From: Antedon mediterranea
Taxonomy: Eukaryota; Echinodermata; Crinoidea; Comatulida; Antedonidae
Reading direction: 5' to 3'
Assembly (NCBI RefSeq): GCF_964355755.1
Contig: NC_092679.1
Span: 14,252,932-14,316,931 of the forward strand
Length of the DNA: 64,000 nucleotides
Within the stretch, counting starts at the first letter, position 1, and each line of letters starts with the position of its first letter. Both the position numbers and the translations under genes were made by a program. Below, piece by piece: positions 1 through 11,300 of this stretch. The notes under the pieces were generated by a model. That model worked only from the letters and a program-made list of their open reading frames with translations, was not told the origin of the DNA and ran no database searches.

Positions 1-1066
1 AGACAGGCCGATTTTCTTTAAAAAATACTATTTTGATAGATTTAATATACGTTTATACAAATGTATTGATTTGTGATGAATGGAACATTCCAATCTCTGT
101 TCCACAAGTGTCTATTCCCTCAGGCGTCGTAAAGGCAAGTACAGGTACTGTATACTCATAACAGAAATTCGATCCATTTTTTTTTCAATCTGTGCTGCAG
201 AGGTTGGATATAAATTTTTTTTAAACGGATAATGAGCTAGCGTTTTCACTCGCCGTATATTATGTACACATCTTTATTATTGCAGTTAAACCACCCATAT
301 CATCACCCTTCCCTCACTGGCATGAGTAGCGTTGTAAAACCAGTAGAGGATAGGCCTACGGTACATCACATGCCCTAAACGCAGAACAACTTTGGTGGGT
401 AGGGGGTGGGTAGGGTAGGAACCAACTTAAGTATGAATTTGCTCTAAGAAACAATTGAAAACCATTAGGCCTACTAATTAAGTTGAGTTAGATAATTTAA
501 TATTTATTGACGATTAAATCGAATTTATGATTTTCGCCGAATAGAGGTGGTTTTCACAAATTGTTTTACATTATATAAACATATATACGTCGTAGTGATG
601 TATCGTTACATGTACTGTACTATTTCAATCGACTATGACGGTGATAGTTTCAACAAAGTATTAAATCGCAATGTTTTACTGTGTTTAGTGGTATATTATT
701 TGTAAAACATGAAAACAATTAATATTTCGTTAATAAATGGGTAAAGAATATATTTAAAAATTGTTCCTCTTTGCACCCATCCTCTTCCCCATCCCTCAAC
801 CCAAATGTTACATACAACACACAATTTAAGTTTGTTTAAATTTGACTTAAACAATTGGTCTCATTTTGTGACAAGTTTCTCTTTCGGAAGTAATTCCCAG
901 GGTACTAATTTTACAGTACATAAATCACAGTGTCTATTTATTCGTTCCTGTAAACGACATGTATTATTGTCCTGCGGTACGTATACATTTGAAATCGCTG
1001 AAATTATTATGTATTCGAGAACCATCTGTGGGCACGACCTAGATGGTACGCGAGCGTACCATCTAG
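1..1066 (+). mobile_element. Helitron-like non-autonomous element, copy 1 (5' part outside window)
   Basis: Bases 1-100 and about 541-1066 match, in reverse complement, the element at 7,493-8,966. The 3' end is a GC-rich hairpin (about 1037-1064, arms GATGGTACGC/GCGTACCATC) ending in CTAG at 1063-1066 and followed by T. A hairpin plus CTRR with insertion before T is the hallmark of Helitron 3' ends. The middle (about 100-540) differs from the other copy. No Rep/helicase coding is visible, so it is non-autonomous if the assignment is right. Confidence 0.6.
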
Positions 1067-1119
1067 TCAAATAAATTCTCCCTAAATATGAAATATGTAC
1101 AACACAATATTAAGAGGTA

Positions 1120-1375
1120 ATAAAATACAGTAAAAAGTGTATCGAAATGATTGGTTAATTGTAGATCAAGGAAGTCAATTAATTCTACTACAAATAGAAA
1201 TGTGATACAATACTACGTATTGTGTGTACATAAATGCGAGGCGTTTATACCAAACGATGTTTTATGGGGATGGGGGGGGGGGTGTTATTCAAAGCGTGGT
1301 GTTTATTCGAATAAATATGGTAAATTTAGATGTATTATAATACTAATTATGAAATATGCGAATAATATAGTTGAC
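1120..1375. repeat. Interspersed repeat, 'tacagtaaaa/attcgaataaata' family
   Basis: This stretch shares words and order (tacagtaaaaa, ggaagtcaat, aattctactacaaat, gggcg or G-run, attcgaataaata) with 20,995-21,250 and 24,690-24,930. It holds an 11-base G run near 1,270. It is non-coding and a probable MITE or SINE remnant. Confidence 0.5.
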
Positions 1376-1630
1376 CTGTGAATAATTACAATATCAACAA
1401 TGAGCATATAACTTTGGAAAAGCCAGACCCGCCAAAAATGTATGTTTATGCTCATATAAAAGCTGAAAAACATCGTCGCGTTGTAAAAATATAGATGTAA
1501 AGTACAGGCAAGTTGTTAGCTTGCTTTGGTACCCTAGGTAAGTATCAGCTGCATGTTCCACATGTCGTAATTTGCGAGCTTTAGAGTGTTTGGTAAATGA
1601 CATCATGAGATGTTTGTAAATCGTTTTAAA

Positions 1631-1770
1631 CGACTTACAATGCGCTAGAACGCCAAAATTTCCCCCGACCAGGGGCCCTTGGCGGCCCCCTGGCCCCCAG
1701 CCAATGTTTGCTCGCTTCGCTTGCAAAGCTACGCCACCCCTATTTCAAAATCCTGGATCCGCCCCTGAAA
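1631..1770 (-). repeat. G-rich 'gggcggatccagg' family repeat
   Basis: On the minus strand it starts with a gggcggatccaggattt-like end, followed by 'gcgaagcgagc', 'ggctgggggcc' and 'gccaagggcccc'. The same word order occurs at 12,305-12,660 and partly at 24,950-25,020. No protein is coded. The family is common by inspection but I cannot assign a superfamily. Confidence 0.5.
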
Positions 1771-2214
1771 CAATACAATGCCAAAACTATATTTAGTAAT
1801 AATGTATTGTGATGTTAGTGATGGCACTAGTTACAATCCGTTATGCGTGAGTATGTAATGTATGACGTAATGCATAAAAGGGCGGGCATAAATAGTGTGC
1901 ACTGTAAAGTCCGGTTATGCTATGCCAAGCCAGAGATGTGGAAATAGTACGAATGAAATTAGCTGATTGTATTCATTAAATTACCAGAATTTCCTTGTTT
2001 TTTATTGCTTCTGATTGAATGTTTTTATTATGTTTTTTTTTTTTTGCATTTTATATTTTAATTATCAGTCACTATTACATTATTGAACATTTATATTATA
2101 TCGAAAAATATTTTAATATCTAAAGTAGCATATAACCCCCCTTCTCTGGTACACTCCAATGGGGTCCCCTTAATAGACGTTGTTTTACTGTAATTTGAAT
2201 AATTCTTCACTTAC

Positions 2215-2384
2215 CATCGGTGCTGTAATAATACTCTTTTGTAGAAGAAGCACTGTAGACAAACACAGGCGATGTTCCTCGTTGTTCCCATTCACATTCG
2301 AGATAATCACAAATAGCAATCCAGCCAACATCATTGCGACACCCGCCAAAGGATGAATGAATGAAAAACCGTCGACCATATGTA
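2215..2384 (-). CDS. Secreted protein exon 8
   Basis: In the frame set by exon 7 it reads YGRRFFIHSSFGGCRNDVGWI, then CDYLECEWEQ and a Tyr-rich end. A longer open frame here (2185-2379) is the wrong frame. The acceptor is TTTAATAG and the donor G/GTAAGT. Phase in 2, out 1; later exons lie outside the window. Confidence 0.75.
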
Positions 2385-5300
2385 CTATTAAAATTTAAAC
2401 AATCATTACGGCTTGGATAAAACTAGTACAGTAATAGTAATTCTATCAAGGCAATCTGATATTGCTTGATCAACGCGTTGGTTCTAAGAATCCTAGTATA
2501 AGCCTACATCAAACCAAGTTATCAAATATAATGTCAACAGATCAGTAAATTAATATTTATATTAATTGTATTAATACTTACTCATCGTCAATGCTGAAGG
2601 AAACCAATGATACACCTGGCTTCAAATCTGTCCAAGGTGACGTTATTAAATTATCTATTGAAAACCATGAATGAGTAGTAGAGCCAACTCCATCAAACAC
2701 CAAATATCTAAGTTCGACACCCGATTCAGGATACAGCGTCAGCTTAACCTGCAAATAAAGATGTGAAGGGAAATCTCATCATCGAATTTATTTTCTTAAG
2801 CCGCAAGCGTATTTTCCCCCGAGACTTATTCTGAAAATTGATTGCAAGAGCTAGCCTAAATATAACTGAACCTAACTCTCTAAATACTCTCTCAACTATT
2901 TTTTTAAAAAGCCCCACTAAATAAAGTCGATAGCTTTCGAACCGGGAGCCCCGGTTACATTGAAGTCCGGTTAAAGGTATACATACTAAAAAAATCATGA
3001 TTAATTGTGAATACCTTTAATAAAACTACAATGGTCTATTTGAAGTTTGATTTTGCTCATCTTTTATTTTCCTGCTTTGAGGGACAATAAATATATTGCA
3101 TACGGTAACTTCACCATTTAGCCAAACAGCAGAAAAAAAATTCAGATGTCTCGCAGTTTATTGTCTCGACATTATATTTTTAACTTAATAAATATCATCT
3201 ATGATCGAGTAATACTTTGCCTATTTCATTAATTCTCTGTGTGGGCTTTTTCTTCATATGGATTGGCATGGTGGACTGCAAGAGTATCGGGTGCGCGCGG
3301 CATGATCAATCTTATATTGTATTCACATTCTTAAATTGTCTGCTCATGTTCAGTGTGGTTCACTATAGAAAGACGGGAGACGCAACGCGACGAGTTTACC
3401 AGTGACAAGCGCGCGACATGACAGTTCGAATAATCCGTGCTTGTGATTGGTTATATTATTACGTTGCGCTCACATCCGTACACTAATCAAATTTAAATTT
3501 GTGTATGTTAAAAAGAAAGAATAATATATAAAATATATAAAGAATAATTTAAAATGAATAATAATACATTACAATTTTTATTATAGTTATATATTTTTTA
3601 AATTTTTCACAGACATAAAGGCGGTACTTTTCTTTGGCCAGTCAATAATTGGAATTTCGAATACAAAAAAGGTAGGATATTGATTGTAAAACTCTAAATC
3701 ATAAAATAAATTCGTACTGTTCAGACGAAATAAGAACGATGAGGCATAATTTTGCTTGACAACAAAAAAGGAAGAAGAGACAAACAACCCGACTTTTGTC
3801 ATTATAAAACAGCTGATACCAAATGTAGCGATCGCTTGTTGATACTGTAAATAATAGGCGAATAGAGTTATATATTGAGCAATATTTATCGCATTAAAAA
3901 GTCTATATTTTCCTTTTAAAAAACCGCATGTTATGTTATGTGGACTGTTGCGCGTGCGTGCATCGAGCTTCGTGGAACCTGTGAGCGCAACATCTCCCCT
4001 CTTCTCCTCCCAACACAATGAAATTGACATTTCCGATCACATCAAAGTAAGCTATATACCGAAGGCCTACAAGATGTCTATGAAATGGTGTAAAAACAAT
4101 TGCCGGTACAGTATACTTCAATTGGTAAAAAACATGTAATAGGCCTTACGTACTTGAGAGATTGGCAAATCTTCCCAGTTTTCAAAGACGTCATTCAATC
4201 TGAAGTTGCGAGAAGTTTGAAGGTTAGCAGCATTGTCGTCTGTTGATGCTTCTATTCCATTATCATAGGATTCTAGCACGGATTGTTCGTTTCCAGCGGC
4301 GGCTTTGAATATCAAGTTCCATGCTTTATAAAGAAATAAATACACTTGAATTGAACCGACACTCCAGGAAAACGTGTCCACTTACGGGAGGTTAATTCGG
4401 TTAATAGAGGGCTAGATTTAGTAGGCCTACAGATCACCGATATAGTTACGCTATACTTTTTACCTATATTTAATAAAATTGTTGAATAATAATATTTTAT
4501 ATAAATTATATTCGTCGTATGATCTAATATTCGCAGCGGCGCCTTTTTTTATTTTGTGAAAATTCATAAAATTTTAGAAATTCGATTCTTAAATTGATTT
4601 TTAACGTACCACTATTGGAGCAATCGTCATCATCAAAAACACACGTGTCCAAGCATGACTTTTTGTTTGATACTGCTTCGGTTCCACATATCTGGTAATG
4701 CTTTATTCAAATTTGAGCAGAAAAAAGAACATTCACATAACATATTTTATACTTTCTGTAGTGAAATAGGAATATTGCATAAAGCGTTTCAGATGTGTGA
4801 AATTAAAACTTATAGGCTAGAATACTACAATACCATGGAATGTCTATTCGTATATCGATAGACATTTTATCTCATCTTTTAAAGAAAATTCCCATTAAAA
4901 ATACTTTTTAAATGCACAATTTTTTTCTCAATAAATCTCAATACAGTAAGCCTACATATTCAGTCGAACTGTGATTATTTCAGCGGACATAGGCTACCTT
5001 GTAACTAAACTCATAGTTGACCACCTCATCATCTGCAATAATCTCTTCTGCATCCTGTATTTTGACATCATTTAAAAGACACGTTTTATTTTTCTGATAA
5101 GTGACTGACATACAACGTAGATCCATCTGACAAGATTTGACACAAGAAATTACAGATGATTTGAAACTAGCGATCACGTGACCTTGTAATATCCCACTAG
5201 ACTCAACTTTCTTCATTGTGCTAGAGCGTTCAAATTTCTTGTTTAATACAAAACGAGTATCAACATATCCTATAAAAATGAATCAACGCCATTCATCAAA

Positions 5301-8300
5301 ATGTATTTTTGTAGCGGCCTACAATAATAGTATTTGTTTCTTTCACAATGTTCTATGTAGATTCAATAAACCATGCGATACTATATTTTAATGAAAAGGT
5401 ATAATAGTATTGAAATTTATATTTTATATGTTTAATATTAGTATACACTTTTAGAAACACAATGAGTATTGGGTATCACTAGAATATTAATAATAATACT
5501 AATATCCTAAATTTATAACGCACAATGTCGTGAAACCTCTAGGCATAAGCGTACATTATTACCACGTTCATTTTTGGATAGATTTATATTTTTTTTTTTT
5601 TTTTTTTTTAATTCAGTATATTACACAGAGGCGCCTTACAAAATGGAACCATCTTAGCTTCAAGGCGCCTCAGATTAACAAATACAACATTTTAAAACAA
5701 CTAACAGAAACATCAATTAAATCTTCCAGAATTAACAAGAAATTGTTGTACATAATAAAATAATAAAGCATTTTCACAATTCGAAAGAAGATCGGAACCA
5801 AAAATAAAAATTTCACTTAAAAATGTAAAATTAAATGTTAAAGAAAAATCCTTGGCTAAGATACAAGTAGAATATCTCTTTGTGTATTATAATTAGGGCA
5901 GTAACATAAGAAATGAAGCGGATTCTCAACATTAAAGCCACAAGTACAATTTGGATTGTCCCGAAGTCCATGTAAGAATAAATGCGAATTGAGACAGCTG
6001 AAACCAAGTCGGATTCTAGTGTGAATTTGGTTAATCTTCTTATCACCTGTATCATAATAAGAACGTTTTTTTGTTTCAAACAAATTGGATTTCAGTAGCA
6101 ATTTTTTAAACTCAACAAGAAAGGAGGAATTTTTTTATTTCATTATTTAACTCATTCCAATGTGTTATAATAGATGGGACAAAAGATAAACGATATGATG
6201 TGGTCTTACAAAATGGAATTATTATATTTCGGATGTTACGCAAGTTATAAACTTCAATATTGTCAGAAAAATTAAATAAGGAGTAAAGATACACCGGTGT
6301 TAACTTATGAATAATTTTAAAAAACAGTATTAGGTTAAGAAATTGTCTACGTTTTTCCAATGATAACCAGCCTAATTCTTGTCTTAATGCATTAAGCAGT
6401 AATTGGACGTAATCCGGTACAGACGCGCCCTATCTGGCAGCGAAGAAAATACTTATTTTCATGCTTTTTTGTTTTCTTATTTGATGTTTGGTGTGGATAT
6501 TCTGTTTGCATTTAACTGTCTGTTTGTGGTGATGTGATTTGTTTGGTGAAACTTTGTTTGTGCTGTCTTAAAATTGTCAAGTTGGAACTGTACTAAAGCT
6601 AGGCCCATTGTTGGTACATATAACATCTCGGATTCGCCGGAAACGTTGCAGTGGTGGAGAGGCTTGTCCTGACGGAGCATTCCAGTGATCCTCATTTGCA
6701 TAACAATGTGTTTCAGTAGAGAGCGTATCGCAGGCTATAAGCATTCCGACGCTAAACTAAGCAAGGATGTATTCGTTTCTCTTAAAGAGCTGGGAATTCT
6801 AGCCACCCACCATCGCGGTTGTCGTGGAGGTAGATTCAAACAGAGAGTAATACCAGTTAGGATATCCTCAAGACATAACCATAGGCAGTGTGGAAAAGGT
6901 TCCAGTGGATGTAACCCTAACAACCTTGTTCATCTCGCTCAACAATATACTGGGTGGAATTTTCCTTCGTTTTTTAGTACTAATGCTCTATCGCTACCAA
7001 ACAAAATGGACGAACTTGTCCATAGAGTTAAACAATCTGCCTACGACATCATTACAATTACGGAAACTCACCTCAAACCATTTATTTTAAATACGATTGT
7101 GGAAATTGAAGGCTACTCTCTTATTAGATCAGATAGACCAGGCGATAGAAGAGGCGGAGGAGTAGTCGTATATGTGAAAGACTCAATTCCTTATAAAGTT
7201 TGGTCAGAAATTAAGGATGAAGCATTCGAGAGTATATGGATAACCATTCGTCCCAAACGCTTGCCACGCAAAATCGCGAATATAACCATAGGATTGATCT
7301 ACCACCCTCCAAATTCAAATGATTTAGAAATGTGCAACCATATTATTCACAGTCTTGATTATGTGTGCTCAAAGCACCCGGAAACCGGCATCGTGATTAC
7401 TGGTGATTTTAACCGCATAAATTGGTAAAGTTCCCGCTAAAGCAACTAGTTAAAATACCCACAAGAAAGGAAGCGATTCTCGATTTGTTTTACTAGATGG
7501 CACGCTCGCTTCGCTCGCGTACCATCTAGGTCGTGCCCACAGATGGTTCTCGAATACACAGTATTTCCAGCGAGAAAAAAATGGAGATTTCAAATGTACG
7601 TACCGCAGGACTATAATACATTGTCGTTTACAGAAACGAATAAATATACACAATGATTTATGTAGTCAACCAAAATTAGCACCCTGGGAATTACTTCCGA
7701 GAGAGAAACAAAATGAGTCAAATTTTTTTATTTGGACTCATTTAAACAAACCCAATTTGTGTTTTGTATGTAACATTAAGGGTTGAGGGATGGGGGAAGA
7801 AGATAGGTACAAAGAGGAAACATTTTAAAATATATTCTTATCCACTCAGTAACGAAATATTGTTTTTAATGTTTTATAGGCCTATAAATAATATACCACT
7901 AAATACAGTAAAACATTTACGATTTAATACGGTACTTTGTAAAAACTCTCACTGTCATAGTCGATTGAAATAGTAAAGTACATGTAACGATACACCACTA
8001 CGACGTTTATATATTTTTAAATTATTAATTAATACAAACGTTGAGAAGCAACTGTCAGTAATAACGTTTATTTATTTCTATATTATATGTTTATAATCTA
8101 ACAGTAGGGCCTACCCACACTCACAGTAATAAAGTTTATTTGTATATATTTTTATATTACATCTAACAGTACCAACACTCACAGTAAGAAATTTGCGATT
8201 CAAATTGCGATCAAAAGTGGTTAATACCTTAACAGTATTGTACAGCATTGCAATACTATTTATGTTTATTCTCCAAGGGGGCCCATAAATCTAAATCTAA

Positions 8301-11300
8301 ATCTATACCTCTATGGTTAAACCAAATAATTTGGAATGTTTATTTGTATATTATATGTTTATAATCTAACAGTAGGGCCTACCCACACTCACAGTAATAA
8401 AGTTTATTTGTATATATTTTTATATTACATCTAACAGTACCAACACTCACAGTAAGAAATTTGTGATTCAAATTGCGATCAAAAGTGGTTAATACCTTAA
8501 CAGTATTGTACAGCATTGCAATACTATTTATGTTTATTCTCCAAGGGGGCCCATAAATCTAAATCTATACCTGTATGGTTAAACCAAATAATTTGGAATG
8601 TTCCATTCATCACAAATCAATACATTTGTAAAAACGTATATTAAATGTATCAAAATAGTATTTTTTAAAGAAAATCGGCCTGTCTTCAACATTATGATGC
8701 TGTACTCGAACTGTTCAACCGGTTTTCAGCCATTAAAAACAATTATCGTAGGAGGAGATAGGAAAATGCGAAGCCTCCTCGCATTTTTGTGGCGGGTATT
8801 TTTCAAGACGGACATCCATTATACAGTGTATACCACGGTCGGAAAACACCCCTATTTGGGGCAAATCTTGGAACCTAAATTCGTTTTAACCGTCAATAAC
8901 TTATTATCTAACTTAATTTAATTAGTAAACAGGGTTACATCAGGTGGTTAAAATCAGTACCGAAAGTACGAACCAACTTTATATACCATCGAGTAAAAAT
9001 TCTAGAAGTAAGGCGCGATTTACCGAATTTTGCCCTTACGTAAATTTATATATAGATACGTCATTGGGAGAGTTTTATTTGGCCCCTATCACCGAGCCTC
9101 CTCTTGGCCTTTCGGACCATAGGGTAGTTATCTGCAAGCCGGTCGCAAATGTGAAACTTGATCACTACTACACTAACAAGAGCCTTAAGAGGTTGTTTAA
9201 ACTGAACAATAAACTTTTGTTTTTTGAGGACATTTGTAGTATTAGATGGCATGATATGTATAAGTTAAATGATTGTTATAGTCAATTTAAGTTTTTTAAT
9301 GATAAGTTACAATCTTTATATAACCATCATTTTCCCCTTGTTCCCTTAACACAGTATGTGATGGATAAACCCTGGGTTACTTCCAAATACAAGAATCTTA
9401 TTCGTAAACGTCAAATTGCTTTTAAGGAAGGAAATCTTATTGAGTTCCGCTCACTGAGAAACAAAGTTAACCGGATGTCAAAATCCCTACGTAAATCTTT
9501 TTACAAAAACAATGTAGCTAGGCTCTTGAATTCGGATTCCCGATCCTGGTGGAAACACACCAAAAGGTTTCTCAATCTAGGATGCAAAGAAAATCATGCA
9601 CTTGTAGGAATGTCAAATTTGCTGTGTAACGGCAATAATACCTTGCTTTCAAATAAAATTAATCAATTTTTTGCCTCATTGACCACGGAATTTAACCCCC
9701 TCCCTCCCCTAGATCCACTATTAGATATTGATGAAATCCCTAGTCACCTTATCATAGAGCTGGAAACTGTCAGGATTAAACTTAATCAAATTAAATGTAA
9801 TAAAGCCCCTGGTCCAGATGACCTTCCCCCCTGGGTGTTTAAAGAGGGTGCTGAGATTCTTAGTGGTCCTTTATGTGCTATTGCTAACTCAAGTGTTAGA
9901 AACGGATGGGTTCCCGAAGAATGGAAACGAGCCAATATTGTCCCAATCCCAAAAGTGTTTCCCCCAAAGTTGGTCGAAAGTGATCTCCGCCCAATAGCTT
10001 TAACTCCTATAATGGCAAAGGTAATTGAGAGCCTAGTGGGCGAAATGATCTGGCACCAAGTTAAGGATAGGATTAACCTAAACCAATTTGGTTGTTGTAA
10101 AGGTGTTTCTACGGTTGACGCCTTAATTGAATTCCTTAATGTTTGTTTCCTTGCCACTGATGCGGGCGAAGAGGTTAGAGTTTTATTATTGGATTTTAAA
10201 AAGGCCTACGATTTGATCGACCACAACATTCTCTTAAACAAACTCATTGCGCTGGGGGTTGATAGTCACCTGATCCGATGGGTTAATGCCTTCCTGTATA
10301 ACCGACAACAACGTGTTAAAATTGGTGATAGTCTTTCTGAATGGCTATCGCCAAACGGAGGCATACCCCAGGGGTCGTGGATTGGCCCTATTATGTTTAT
10401 TATTTTTATCAATGACCTTTTAAATGGTAAACCATGTGTTAAATTTATGGATGATACTACTGTATTCGAAAGGGTGTCTAAACTGTCCAATAGTAACTTG
10501 CAAAATATAGCTAACTCGGCCCTTGCATGGACTCGGCTTAACCATATGACCCTCAATGCTAAAAAAACATGTGAATTAATTGTGAGTTGTAAGAAAAACA
10601 AGTCGATATTTAATCCTCTAATTATTAATAAATGTAGTGTTAACCAGGTTTGCCGTACTAAGCTCCTTGGAATTATTATATGTGACAATTTATCATGGCA
10701 ACCCCATATTGAGTCTTTGATAGCTAAATCAAACTCACGGTTATATTTCCTTAAACAATTGCGCCGGTCAGGTCTAGACGCCCAAGCCTTATGCTATTTC
10801 TATTGTTGTGTTATCAGACCTGTACTAGAATACGCCGTCCCCGTTTGGGGAACGTGCTTAACTAAATTGCAGTCTGACCAACTGGAAAGTATCCAACGAA
10901 GGGCGCTTAGAATCACGTTCCCAGAGCTCAGTTACAACAAAGCAATGGCTCAATGTAATGTGCCTGTGCTATGTGAACGTCGAACTAGACTGTGCAAGGA
11001 TTACTATCAGAAACTTAAAAACCCTTCCCATAGACTACATCACCTTCTTCCAAAAGCGCCCAAATCTAGATACAATTTAAGACAAGTTAAAGAATTTTGC
11101 ATTCCAAAAATAAAAACGGAACGATCAAAAAATTTTATTGTAAACTTTGGTCTCTTTCACAAGTGGTAAGCATACATATATATCCCTGCACAGTCGCTTC
11201 GTTCCCTGACTTGACTTCAGTTTGTCTGTTGTTCGATGTTTTTGTGTTATTTGATTTATATCGTTGATGGATTTGATATATTTTTTCATTTAAGTATAAG

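Noticed and set aside
2185-2379. 64-codon minus-strand frame starting MVDGFSF
   Set aside because: Wrong frame over exon 8 of the secreted-protein gene; the phase from exon 7 gives the RRFFI...GGC...GW reading.
3587-4030. 147-codon minus-strand frame
   Set aside because: Low-complexity hydrophobic translation with no recognisable motif, not compatible with the phases of the neighbouring exons.
1-8690. The inverted Helitron-like copies at 1-1066 and 7,493-8,966 as ends of one giant transposon
   Set aside because: Exons of the secreted-protein gene lie between them and each copy has its own complete 3' terminus; they are two separate insertions.
8598-8921. 107-codon plus-strand frame
   Set aside because: It spans the 5' end region of the Helitron-like element and shows no domain.
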